DNA from: Aphidius gifuensis | Lineage: Eukaryota; Arthropoda; Insecta; Hymenoptera; Braconidae | Length of the DNA: 64,000 nt | Assembly: GCF_014905175.1 (NCBI RefSeq) | Contig: NC_057788.1 | Coordinates: 5,828,001-5,892,000 of the forward strand | Direction: 5' to 3' | Shown: positions 39,301 through 52,820 of the stretch, in pieces | Numbering within the stretch: position 1 is the first letter of the stretch | Layout of the letters: each line of letters starts with the position of its first letter | Notes under the pieces: generated by a model | Databases searched by the model: none | What the model saw: only the letters and a program-made list of their open reading frames with translations | Told to the model about the DNA's origin: nothing | Made by a program: the position numbers and the translations under genes

Positions 39301-42300
39301 TATATATACAACTACACTTATCTGACTTTCCTTTATGATAAAGTGCGTTTCAACGTTCTACTGTTCATTAAATTAATTTAGAAAGAAGAATAAGAAGAGA
39401 AAAAAAAAAAAAATAGAATAAAATAAATAATAAAAATCTTATTTAAGGGTACATATCTATAATAGATATATAGCTATATATGTTACGCATACATAGACAC
39501 ATATATTTTGTGCCTGCAGGCACACTCAAGTACAATAATGGAATTTGAACTTTACGAAGTGCCTAACTGAATATCCGTTGTGCCGACTTGTCTTTTCTCT
39601 TTCGCACTCTCTTTATCTATCTAGCTCTTTGTTTCACTTTAGTCTACACATATGTATGCATAATAATAATAATATATAACAATATGAACTATATATACAT
39701 ATATATATAGATAGTCAACCTCATACAAAAGATATAATATAAATTTAAGGGGTGCATAATGGGTCCTCTCTTTGCCATTGAGTTCACCGACCTGTTGCTA
39801 CAATTTTCCTTCTCTTTACTTTTATCATTAAATTAAATTAAATTTGTTTTATGTATTAAAAATATATATATTTATTTTTATATTAATTTTTTAAGAGCTA
39901 ATTTTAAATTTATTTTGTTTTATTTCATTTTATTCATTTGTATTTATATGATTGTTATTTGATTTTTTTCAATTATGTTACTCAGTAGGTATATATATGA
40001 ATATTGTCGTTATTTCTCTGTGGGAATGTACAATCTATTTGTATGTATGTATATGTTTACGTACCCTTGGGAAATCTTATTTTGGTGACGATATAATTTG
40101 ACGTATTTCATTGATACGCTCGGGGAAATGGTTGTCGCAAGTTTCTGTGGTTGCATCCGGTTTGCATTTTTTTTTTATTATATTTTTCTTTTCATTTCCA
40201 CATTTTATATAAATAATATCCTTGGAAATGATTTTTTTTTTTTTTTTCTATTTTTTTATAACCGTATTTATTTATATAAATTATTATTATTATTATTGGT
40301 TGAATTTAAATTAATTTTAAATGAATATATAGAGTTTAATATGTGAATATTGGTACAGTATGTTGTATAAATGTAGAGAGGTAAAATTGAACCATAATCC
40401 AAGCTGGTTGTGTTTACTGTATTAGTTTTAGCAAGACTGCAAATTCAGCAATTTCAAACCACTACTGAATCTCATACATATTGGTATACAACATTTCATT
40501 TGGTTTGTTGTATACCAAAGGTTGTAGAGGTTAAGCAATATCAAGAAACTGTTTTAATTTACAAAATTCAATATACAAACAATGACACATATAATCCATA
40601 AAATTATGAAAAAAAAAAAAAATCAATAATACGTTCAAATTAAAAATAATCATTTCTTTAAAAAAATAAATTGCACACATTTTCTATATTAAATAAGTAA
40701 AACAAAAAGACTTGAAAACCGAGACACACTCAACTTTCAGACTAAAGTTTCACCTCATCACATCACCTAGAAAAAAAAATAATAAAAAAAAAAAAAAAAC
40801 TTCTCAAGTTATATTCACAACCCTCATGTTACGTTTTGAGCTTATATATACGCATACACATCTGCAAATGTCAGCACACGAAAAATAACATAAATATTTT
40901 CTTTTTCTTTTTCAACCTCTTTCTTTTTTTTTTTTCACTCACAAATATATCTATATTATTTTTCTTTATCTATTTTTTTTTTTTTTTCTGTTTTAACATG
41001 AGATAATGATAAAAAAAAAAAAGCAACCATCGAATCTTATCACACCAAAAATCTACTTTCAGTTTCATGTACATAGCTATATTCATCAATAGAAGTTGAC
41101 TGATAAAAATCTCGAGTATACATAATCGTGCTGGAACTGGTAAAAAGTCACTAAAAGAGCTTTTCAAGATTTTTTTTTTTTCAGATTATTTAAATAATCT
41201 AAAAGTACTTTGCTCAAAGGTTTTTTTAAAAAAGTGCAAATAATAGAGAGTTGAAAAAAAAATTATTATTATGAAAAAAAAAAAGAAAATAATAATAAAT
41301 AATATTTTTTTAATAACAGAGGGTTGTTAATAATAATGATGATAATGATGAATATATGCAGGGTACTTTGGTCTCAATATATATTTCATCTACATACATG
41401 TATATGTGGATATAGTGTGATCTAACGCACGCGTCTACTGATGAAACTCACCGTGAATGTGACACACGAAGCTTTCAAGCTCTAGCACCTAAGGCAACAA
41501 GCTTCCCTTGCATACTAATAAGCCTCGCGAGGATAGCTTGAATACTCGGCTTTAGTTTGTCCATAATGGCAAGTCCATTTCCCTGGATAGAAAGCCGCTT
41601 TTGGTTTTACAGTTTCACTCACTTCATCCCCATTCAATTCTCACTTATACTTTTTTTTTTTTTTTTATGTATACTTTATGATGCCAAATTCAAAGAGTTA
41701 TATATTATATATAGATTCACAGTATATGTACTAAAACTTGTTATATAGATATACCATCGCAAGGTGTATATAAAAAACATTCATTATTTCATAAAAAAAT
41801 ATATTTTAAAAGAAATATATAGGTATACCTGGTGTACTGGCTGACTATACGTTTACATCTACTACTGCAATAACAAGTCACTTAACATTTCACTTTTTAT
41901 ACTTTGGAGAAAAAATATAATAATAAAAAAATAACAAAAATTCGTGTACTATGTATAGTAACATACAACTAGACGTTATCAACAAAGTGATATCGTGTAA
42001 AATGCTCTCAGCTTAATGACTTCGTGTATACGCACTTAACTGGCCACTAGAAGTTTATTGCGCGTGGCTAAGAGACCCCAACAACTTGACCACCATATAC
42101 TCATTTTTATATTGCTATATACGTATTACAATTTATATTCAACAATATATATATTTAGATATATATATCATTGCCAAATTAAAAAAAAATATATAAATTT
42201 TCAAGTTATTTTGTTCGTAAATTTTTTATTATTTCTTGTTATATTCTTTTTTTTTTTTTTTCATTTTTATCATTAGAGAAATGTTTTCCTATCGAATTTT

Positions 42301-45300
42301 CAGCTGACAATGAAAAATTTTCCAACTTTTTAAGCGATTACGCACGTACGAAAGAAGAGAATCGAATATATATAAGCTGAAATAGAGGAAAATGAAAAGA
42401 AAAAAGAAAAAAAAAAAAGGCAAAAAGAGGATGAGAATGCCACCAGGGAACGACAAGAGTTGGACGTATATATGTACGCGAATTGAGAGCAGAACAAGAA
42501 TAGTAAGGTGGCAAAGGGTGGGTTTATAAGGGGATGAAATTGAAGGGAGATTGGAGAGAAAAAGAGAGAGGGATGGATCATTGGAGGAGAAAAGGGAGTG
42601 GAAGTTGGCGGCAAATTGAATCTCGTACGAGACGTGACCGCCTTACCTTCCCCGGGGACCAACGTCGTGGCGTGCTGAAAATCACGACGCGATACGCCAT
42701 GTATAGATATATTTTATATGTGTATTTGTATCTGTATATATCATGGTATTGGTAAATTTTATATACACACAATAGTCACGCATGTACTGAATATATTGAA
42801 ATTATTTATTTATTTTTTTTTTCTTCTTTTTATCATTCAACGTTCAAGTATTCAAATATCCAAGAGTTTTTAGATATATATTTGTAAAATATCTTTGGTA
42901 TTGATGAGCTGATTGTTTTGATTTTAAATCATGAATTTTATATTTTTTTTCAATTTTTAAATTAGGTAAAAAAATTTATTACAAGTTATTGTATCAAAAA
43001 AAAAAAAAAAAAATGAATAAATGAATTTACAAAATTGATCAATAAAAAGTGTTACATAAAAATTATATTATGATAATGTAATTTGAAAAGATTATGATTA
43101 AATAAATACTTTTTTTTTTCCAATTGTTTATACAAAATACAATAATCGTTTTTTTTTTTTTTTTGTTTTATTAATTCAATGAATAAACATTTTGACATTA
43201 TTCATGAATTTAATGTAATAATGTTTGAAAAATCGCTCTTTAACGTAATGAAGATAAAATAAAATAAAAAAAAGACAAACTCGCATTTATTTGCAAAATA
43301 TTCACGCACATACAAAACACTCGTTTAATTGTCAGCAACAGGTGATGATCACGCAGACTCACTTTTGCTTACCTAGTTTGCATTTGTTATCGAATTTTGT
43401 TTATAAACAATATATGCAAAAATAAAAAAATGAACAAAAAACTAAAATTGACAAAAGAATTAATTTCAAAAAGTTATCAAAGAAATTACTGTACTAAAAT
43501 TGAAATTAGCTTCTTCATATATTTTTTATCAATTTGCAATTATGTTCAACACCACAAAAAAAAAAAAAAACATTTATCCATCTCATTCATTATCAACGTT
43601 AAAATATTCATGTCTAACTCGGAGTTAAATTATTTTCAAACAATCATTTGAATAATTAAATATATGTTAAAACAAAAGAATATAATCCTAATAAATTCAA
43701 AACATCAAATATGATAAATCCAACCCAGACAAAATTATATTAAATTAATTCTAAAATATACTCTCTCTCTCTTCAGAATTATTATTTTTAAATATTAAAA
43801 TAATAATGAAAAGTATCTGAATTGAATTTGCTTTCATTAAAATAAAACAGAATTCATCAAGACCTCTGAGAAGAATAATTTAATTAATGTTTTTATTGAC
43901 TCGAAATACATTTCTAAATAAAATTAAAAAAAGATAACTATTTTAATCGACAGGCATTGTGGATAGTAAAAGTAAATTTATCGTTGATGAATAATTATAA
44001 ATACAAATTACTACGTCATTCAATTTAAACAGAAATAAGTAAAAGTTTTAAAAAAAGATATAAAAATTTAATAGAGTATCAAAGTTGCTACAAGTATATA
44101 GAGGACGAGAGAGAAAGAAAAAGAGAGAAGGCCATCAAGGTAATAAGATATGTACGAGCACTAGACTTAGTTTAGCAAGAAATGGTCGAAAACAGGTAGA
44201 ATTAACACATGTATATATAATAGAAGCAACAGCAGCAGCTTTGAACGCGTAATCCTGTCATCGAAGTAAAACGGTGTGGCATAAGCGCGTAATCCACCAA
44301 ACCGGTTGCATAATCGAGCATGGAATTGAATTCTCTATATTGTACTCTACACATAACCCTGGAATACTGGATATATATTAAATCGGCTTCATAACCCTAC
44401 AATTTGCCATGAGCTACGATGTAACAACCCTCAAAATATATTCCCTGCCAAGCAGCCCTTTAATTCTCAATCATATTGCTTTAATAATATTTCTTTTGTT
44501 CTATAATATAATTTACACGACAATACGCCAATTCAAAAGCCAGAATACAAACGACACATTACACTAGTATTATATTAGTTTTATTTTATTTTTTTATAAT
44601 AATAAAAAAATACTTTTACTAATGTTGGTCAGCAAATAAATGCTAGGGTAATAATTTTATTTTTATCTTTCAAGTTAATCCTATAGAAAATTATTTTATA
44701 AAATAACAACAATTGTAGTAGCAGCATGAATTGATTGTTATTTCATTCTTTAAATAAAAAAAAAATTCTAGAGTCTTGTAATTTTTTTATTATCAAATTA
44801 CAGAGATTAGATTGTTTTTTTTTTTTGAATTAATGTACATATCATTATATGATGAATTCAAGTGTGAATTATGATTGAATTTTATTAACAATCAAATCAA
44901 GTATATTGTTAAAATATATATATATATATATATTTATTGTAAATCTATTGAGGATAGTTGATGAATTGAAAACGGATATTGCGAGACATATAGAGGAATC
45001 TAAGTAAGACTCGACCGCAAGAGTGCAATTTGGAACAATTTCGCGACCTCGATGGTTTCTCCTATTTGCCCGGGGAAATTGCGATGCCTGTGCTGACGTC
45101 ATGTCCGGCAAGTAGACAGACAGATAGACAGACATAGAGTGATACTAGTTGTATGTATATATATAGCTGTCAAATATATATAGTATACTGGAATATTGGG
45201 CAAAGGGAAGTAAATGCAAAGAGACAAATGGTGTGTATGCATACACACTACACCGATATAAATGTGTATATGAAAGGGTAGTTTGATGTATATGTATTAA

Positions 45301-48300
45301 ATTTCAATTGTTCGATATGATGCTGTTGGCATTTCTATTCTTGGAATAAAGCTATATCGTATATCTTGCACACAGCCAATCATGCGCGTCATCAGAATTG
45401 ATATAGCACTTTATTTTCTTCTGAAGAAAATATATCATGTATATGGCTTCGAAGCTGCGTAACAAGTATCACATAACGAGTTGTCTATACAATTTCATGT
45501 TTTTTTTTTGTTTGATTGAATATATTGTTTACGATTTTTTTTTAGATATATTCAATTATTTAATTAATTAATTTTCGAATCTAAAATACTATATATCAAA
45601 TTTCTAAATAATAATTTTGTCAATAGTTTTATGAGCTATATTTTTTTTCATTTTTCATTTTGTTATTTGTAAATAATGTATACGATAATTGAATAATTTT
45701 AATATTCGTGATCTAGATGAAATTTATTCTTTAGTCACGAAAAAGCAATTGGACAACCACAACGGACAACGCCAATATACCAATTTTTTTTTTTTCAACC
45801 CTATTGCGTGTTATAAGAAATTGCTATGAACATGGAATCCACTGGGCACCGTATTATTCCTTTTTTTATAAATATAATACAAACAAATCAATATCAATTA
45901 TAATCGAAAAAACAAAAGTTGACTAACCAACTTTTGTTTCTTTAACTATAATCGATGTAACCATTTAACAATTATATATTTATATTCTTAGTTATTATTG
46001 TTATTATTATTATTATTATTGAACAGGCCTCATTTCGACGTAAGACCTTTTATGAAAATTAAATTTCAAGTTATCATTCAAATATACAGCTTGAATAGCT
46101 AATAGCTGTTTAACATGAATATTAAACTTTGAAAGTTGGTTACAATTATATACCTCCATACATGTATATGTAGAGTTGATCGATAAAATAAAAGAATTAA
46201 AAAAAAAAAAAAAGTTTTTAATAGTTTATTAATATTTTATAGCGAAATAATAATTTAGCGAAAAAAGTATTTTAATTATTTAACAATAACGTACTTTTAC
46301 GTGTGCATATATATTTTTTTTTCTTTTTCAAGTTTTACCAATAAATAATGTATAGTTTAATAATAAAATACGTGTAAAATTTTATATTTTTTTTAAATCT
46401 ATAACTACACCACGAGCAAATTGATATTTATAATTTTTTTTATTGTTTTTTTTTTTCATGCAATGTATTACTGTATATAAATGCATTTATAGAATAAAAT
46501 GTAACATAGAGTATATATATACGATTTACTGATCGGCAACATCATCATCCGTAGGGCATCATGAACGACAGTTCAATTAATTTCTCTCGAATAACTCCAA
46601 CGAACCAGTCCAACAATTTTACCCAGATAATTTCAACATTTCTGCGTTTTCCCATCCACTTTTCTGCCTTCAACTATCCCGTTTACTTTCTTTCGTTTAT
46701 TTTATTCTATCATATTCTTTTATTATTATATTTTTCTTTTTTTTATCGTAATAACTGTCGTCGCGTTCACTCTCGGGGATTGAGAAAACGACAAAATAAC
46801 GAAAAAGAATAACGAGCCGAAGTAGAGAAAGATGCTGTTATTCCCGCGGGGGACATTGACGGATTCAAGAGATGAAACCGATGGGCACTGCAGTTACGGA
46901 TTTTTTCTCTCGGGATAATATGAAAAAAATACATATATACCAGATCGAAAGAAAAATGAAAAGATGAGAAAAAAACAATGAATGAGGAAAAAAAAAATCA
47001 ACAAAACTCTATTAAATTGATAGAAAAGTTTCTGACCAAAACGCATATATCAATATTTGTCTCAATGACGTGCTCGTTTGTCTTTGCCTAAAATGATTGA
47101 TCGATTATACACAAACCAAGCCAAAATAGAGGGACAAGTAAAATCGTTAACTATAAAACCCCAGCATATAAAAAAACCTTCTATTATTTTATCGTCAATT
47201 TTTTTTTTTTCTTTCCATATACAATCTTTAAAAAAATATGAATGCGAATAAATATATATCAACAAAAGTTAAATATTACAACGCATTTACTTTTAAATAT
47301 ATATTTTAAACAATTTAACTTAGACAACGAGACAAATGGCTTGAGACTATCGCAACAATATTTTATACATAATTACTATAAAACTCTTTTGTATTTTCCG
47401 AAAGCCCTTGTATTGTGTTTCTCTGAAGAGAAGTTTTACAAAATTTTACAAAGTTTAAGTATGAAAATAAAAGGATTATATAAAAAATCAAGCTCAAAGA
47501 GATAAATTATATTTACGTTGACAATGTCTGACAGTATAATTTTTTTTTAAATATAAATTATTATTATTATTATTGCATCATTAGTGTTATTTATAATTTA
47601 TAAAGCAAAAAATTTTTTAAAATTTCAACAAACTATTTGATGGACATTATAAAAATACTTATTGCCACAAATATTTATTGTAAAAAAAAATATTAAAAAT
47701 CAAAAGACGTGTGGAAAATTATAATTTATAATAATGTTGACAATTTTAATGATAATTTTATTGAATATTATTATAAATATAAAATATATAATTATCATTG
47801 AAATTGATTTTGTTTCATTACTAGTGAACAATAAATATTTAAATATAGTACACATGAATTTATGATAAAATCAGACGAAGCGTTATTTTGAATTGCGTAA
47901 ATTGATTTGGGAATAATGCACTCGTGAATAATGAGGATAGGTATGGTATATTCCCGGATCAACGAGTTCTCGTGTGGTCGGGGCGTTTCGATTACATTAT
48001 CCCCGGCGAATTACATTGGCTTATATAACGAGATAACGTCAAAGTTGCAGGACATTATATATACATATTGTTAAAAGCTAGCGGCTTTATTAAAATTTAA
48101 ACGACAAACACAATTAAAAGACTTTATGATAGGTGAAAAACCAAATGTGACCAATCATAAATTTTAATCATTGACATATTTAATAATAATTTTATAATAT
48201 ATCTTTGATTAATAATAATAATTTCATCATCTCATTATAATTTCATTTTCCAAAATTCATAGATAATTATTTTCATAATTACTCAATAGTTGTTCAATAT

Positions 48301-50529
48301 TTTAATGATGATCTAGTCAAAAAAAAAAAAAAAATCATTATTGTATTATTTTAAGGATCGTAATTTAATATTTTATATAATTTAAAAATCATCATGCTGT
48401 CCAAGTTTTTTTCTCAATGGTTGGGGTAAATTTAAAAATAAAATAAAAAAAAATATAATCAATAAATTGTATTAATTTTAATGTCAAAAAATATTGGAGA
48501 ATTTTTATTGTTACTGAATTCCATACAACCGATATTTAATGCCAATTATATGTTGGATAAAAAATTATTTTCTTTTGTAATTTAATTGTACTAACAACAA
48601 AGAAAAATTTTTTAAAAAAATGTAAAGTTGAATGGTAAAAGAAAGCTAATAATAATGATAAAAACACTTGATGGATTTTGAGGAGCTAAGAAAAATATAT
48701 ATAAGAAAAATAAAAGAAAATATAAGAAGAGAAAAAAATTGAATCGGAATCCATTGTGTGAATTTCTATAGGTATATATCTATCGACAGACAATATTGAT
48801 GAAACCAAGGATTTTCCAAGGCTTTATCAAAGTGCATCATTCTCTTCGATTTGTATAAAGGGTCTTCTAACTTTCTGAAAAGACCGAAAATAAAAAATAA
48901 AAATAAAACAATGAATTGTCTTGTTCGATCTTGTTCCCAAGGGTATATGTTTGATTTGTGTTTCTATTTTTTTTTTATTTTTTATTTTTTTCTTCATTTT
49001 CAAATATACGTAAACTCGATATTGTTATACTAAAAAATAAACCTCAACATATCCACGTTATCCACGATTGCATTTACATGAAAAAAAAATCAAAAAAAAA
49101 AAAATCATCTATTTCACAAAATCTCATAACTTGCAACTATATTTCATTTTAAACTTTGTTATTTTTTTATATATGTTTATTTAACTTATCTTTTATCTAT
49201 TATTATTATTATTTTATTTTTTTTATGGACAAAAATAAATAAAATAAAAAAAATAAATAAATAAACAATGAATTGTATAGTTGAGTTTGCCAATATCGTA
49301 GCAATTTCGCGACTCAATATCGAATTGAGGAAGCTTTTCTACTAGGCACACTGCATTCGAGGATTTACCCTCGCTCTGTGGCACAACAAAATTGACTCGT
49401 TCTAGCGGATTAAGCCAACCCTGAATTTCTCAGTTTATATATATATATTTCTCAATATTACATACATGTAGATACACACTGGAAATATACATCCAATAAG
49501 CCCGATAAATTACGATATTAAACTTCTCCCTCATCTTCAAAAACTTGTTTACAATTAATTATTATTAATGGATATATGAATAAGTAAATATAATTTTTCA
49601 AACATCAATTTTATTATTAATTAATAAAATACGAGAGAATAAAAACAGTTTATACTTTGGTTTAATTTTTATGATTAATTCAAGGAATCAACAGTTGTTT
49701 ATATGAAAATATATAAATGAAAAAATAAGAAAAATAAATAAAAAAAATGAGGTGAAACGATTTAGGGAAAGTATAAAGTTCAAACGAGCCTGAGATAGCC
49801 AAGTTTAATCAACTTTGAATATCAATGCTCCCCAGGCAATATGGCAATTTACTTTGGAACCTGAGTCAGTACTGTGATCAAAGCCTCAACACGAAATATA
49901 TAACATGAGGGATTTAACTTCGTTAAGGAGCAATTAATAAACTGATCAGAAACTTTTCATTTTATATAAATAAAACTTCTGTTCATGTGTACGTCAATGA
50001 CACATTATTTTATAAATAAATATGTAAAAATTTAAATTTTTTATGGTAAAATCAATATCAAGAGAAAAATAAATTGGATTAAAATACAAATGGTTGAAAA
50101 TAGAATTTAAATAACTGTGATATCTTGAGAGAGTACGCAAGGAGCTTGTAAAAATCAATGATTCGAGATGTCATTAGTGAGGACAAAAATCTTCTTGCTT
50201 CAGAAAACGGTGTACATTATAAATGGCATTGCGACAACTCACGCTCAGTAAAACTTGAACGTTCAACACGCGATTTGATAGTTGAAAAGGGTCTCGTTAC
50301 TTGTAATAACGTTTTTTTCTTTTCTTTTTTTTCAATTTCTTTGAATAAGACTGAAGAGTCCAATCAAAAGTTGCAAGTATAATCTCTATTTCATTGCTGA
50401 TTACAACAATTTACGTTAATTTTAATTTAACATATAGATATACCTATATGTTTTCTTATTGTAATAAACTTGGTGAATTATTCAAACACGAAATCAGATA
50501 TAAAGTAGAATAATAACTGTTGATGTAAT
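33301..50529. other. 17-kb gene-poor stretch
   Basis: I see no supportable gene. The stretch holds homopolymers, (AT)n at 35,699-35,720 and 44,911-44,934, and a (GT)n run near 37,643-37,660. GC-richer islands lie at about 41,400-41,580, 42,420-42,720, 44,230-44,340, 44,990-45,130 (with a CRE palindrome at 45,094-45,101), 46,820-46,915, 47,930-48,060 and 49,270-49,430. These islands could be regulatory DNA or unrecognised exons. One (42,647-42,674, minus) has an acceptor and donor around 28 bases. If the minus-strand piece at 50,561 is a real exon, this stretch would be part of its intron. Confidence 0.5.
45094..45101. promoter_or_regulatory. cAMP-response-element palindrome
   Basis: A perfect TGACGTCA lies in a GC-richer island (44,990-45,130) within gene-free DNA. 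Only the motif supports a role, and eight-base matches occur by chance. Confidence 0.2.
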
Positions 50530-51900
50530 TTGGTCAACTTTTAATTGTGGTACCACTTACCTTTGAATTTTGTTCCAGCTGCAGCAATAACCAGTGCCTC
50601 ATGAAGATAGCTGTCTCATCAAATATAACAACAACGAGAACCAGTAGCTGATCAAGGTATTTATCGTGGTCACCGAAAAAGTCATATTGTGTTTTTTTCA
50701 ATTTATAAAAAACACTGACGATACTGTTTTTACTGGAATCACTTGGCGGTATTACTTTCAGATCTTTTTTAAAACGAAAGTTTGATGAAGACTGTACTAC
50801 CAGTGACGAATAAAAATGTGTTGGCTGGCACTGCAGTACACAAACTCCTGGCCAATTTCTAAGTTACCATCAAAAATTTTATTATTATTATATTGTTATT
50901 ATTTATTATCATATATGTATACCTGAGAATGTATATATATTGCATTTTGTTTTTTTTATAAACAATAATTGTTAAACAACAACAACAACACAGATGAAAT
51001 GAGTAGATGAACAAAATGAGTGCTGATCCAGGATACCACAATTTACAGGGACTGAAAATTTATAATGTGATGAATTATTAAACATGAATTGTTAGATTTT
51101 AATTTTAAAAAAATATGAGTAATGTAGAATAAATGATATGACACCTACATAATGCGAGCTTGGCGAAATCCTATTGTATTCAACCACTGAAAGCAATGAT
51201 TAAATTGTTAATTAATTTATTAAAAAAAAAAAAAATTTATAACGACAGCTTAAAAAACTGATTAATTTTTCTGTATCAATAAATTTTTCAATAAAAAAAT
51301 AAAAAATAAAAAGAACAATTGATGATGTTTAACCAACATTAATGAATTGTTAATTAACTTACGATGAATTGTTATGTTTTTTTATTGTGTTAGATTGTAT
51401 GACAAAAAAAATGATATGGATAAATCGACAACGTAATCGCAAATACCAGACACCAAAACTCGTTTTAAAACTGCAAAAAAATTATAAAATTATTATTTAA
51501 TTAATTAAAAACAAGTATTTTGATTATTATGAGATACATTGACATTGATTTTTTTGATATTGAGAAATTATATATCAAAAAAAAAATGTACATGAAAATT
51601 GTCGGCACAGTTTGCCAAAGTCATTTTTTTCAACTTGTCATTGTTGATTAAATAACACATAAACCCACCTATTTTTATATTCATTATAAAGAGGACAATT
51701 TAATTAACAATCTTTTAATATTTTTAAGACTCGATTGATTGATAATATTAACAGTTTTATGCTCCAAAGTATGCACCCGCCGAATAATGATGAGCATTTT
51801 TTATCATTTGGCGGCCATACTGAATTTGGGAACACACACAAAATGGCTGATGACACGCGCCAGAATTTAAAATAATGAAAAATCACACAAGTAAATAAAA
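50530..51900 (-). repeat. left arm of the large inverted repeat around EDEM3-TRMT112
   Basis: The reverse complement of this segment matches 59,020-60,350 closely, with a further partial copy of its inner exon at about 60,612-60,738. Matching blocks include a GC-richer start (TCTGGCGCGTGTCATCAGCC, then ATGGCCGCCAAATGA), GGATTTCGCCAAGCTCGC, GTGGTATCCTGGATCAGCAC and AATTGGCCAGGAGTTTGTG. Long stretches appear nearly identical, so the duplication is recent or maintained by gene conversion. Splice-like signals lie at the same places in both arms, for example exon-like 51,363-51,470 with a TTTTTTGCAG acceptor and GTAAGT donor. Confidence 0.9.
50561..50863 (-). CDS. unrecognised 101-codon open frame ending at a strong splice donor
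   Basis: On the minus strand the frame runs 101 codons without a stop from 50,863 and ends at CAAAG|GTAAGT (50,561/50,560), a perfect donor. A weak acceptor (AACTTAG) precedes it. The reading contains VCVLQCQPTHFYSS, KKDLKVIPPSD, QYDFFGDHDKYLDQ and a hydrophobic stretch LLVLVVVIF, then RHWLLLQLEQNSK. A frame this long is unlikely by chance at this base composition. The right-arm counterpart keeps the same frame over its first 64 codons despite indels. Upstream exon-like pieces in the arm are at 51,363-51,470 and, by analogy with the right arm, near 51,140-51,190. I recognise no domain. It could be an inner exon of a gene whose promoter is near 51,860. Confidence 0.4.
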
Positions 51901-52820
51901 AAAATTAATAACTAATAAATAAATTAATAATAACAAGTTTTAATCAATATTAATAATAAATAATAATTTGTAATGACAAATTATTAAATGACACGTACAA
52001 AATCTTCAATTATTTATGTAAAAAAAAAAACTTGATTAATTACTCTAAATTTATTTAAATAAATAAATGTAATTATTATTATTAATTCTATTCAACTCAA
52101 AAAAATAATAACTTTACATATTAAAAAAAATATATATTCAATATGCTACACAAAAAGAAGTTAATCCTGAAATTTTTTCTTTTCATTATAGGATTTATTC
52201 ATATGTATTTAATTTTTGTTTTTAATTTTCTTATTTTAATAGATTCAATTTATATACCTGTACAAGTTTCTGTTTGAATTATATACAACAATTCTTGCAA
52301 AAAAATACAAACAAAAAGCATACATACTCTATTTAATTGTCATGTTTGGATTTTTTAATTATTCCATTGACTATTTTTTAAATTTTTTCAATTATTAAAA
52401 AATAATTATAATAAACAATTAACAGTAATCAACTAGCTAGTAAATAATGCCTATAAATTCGCACATAAAGTTGACACAAGCCTTTACAATATACACACCG
52501 TTCTGATTTTGTTTTTCTTTTTTTTCTTTCTACAGCAATATTTTTAATTGCCTCAAAATATATGTACAATCATACAAACATCTAATGTTATAATAATTAT
52601 TATATAATTTCTTTTTTTTTGTACATTTTTTAAGTTTTATTTTTCTTGGACTTTTTTTGATAGATAGATTGATGCTTTGATTAATGAATTAATTAACTAT
52701 TGATTATGTTGAACACGTAGAAAAATAAATTTAAAAAACAAAAAAAAATGTTGTTATTTACAACAAATAAGTCTTGTGTTATTAATTATTATCAATACTA
52801 TATATTCTCATATTAAATTG
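51901..52820. other. AT-rich sequence downstream of EDEM3
   Basis: Contains the likely EDEM3 3' UTR (from 52,820 down to about 52,620) and then homopolymer-rich DNA up to the outer edge of the inverted-repeat arm. I see nothing else. Confidence 0.6.
52636..52641 (-). terminator. EDEM3 polyadenylation signal candidate
   Basis: AATAAA on the minus strand lies about 180 bases beyond the EDEM3 stop codon. Such hexamers are common in AT-rich DNA, so only the position favours it. Confidence 0.35.

Noticed and set aside
42330..42772. Overlapping frames in the 42.4-42.7 kb GC island
   Set aside because: Purine-rich sequence keeps three frames open on both strands. No long exon is supported; only the 28-nt candidate is kept as a low-interest finding.
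46561..46812. 83-codon plus-strand frame starting MNDSSINFSR
   Set aside because: Phe/Leu-rich chance frame in a pyrimidine-rich segment with no splice signals or homology I can recognise.
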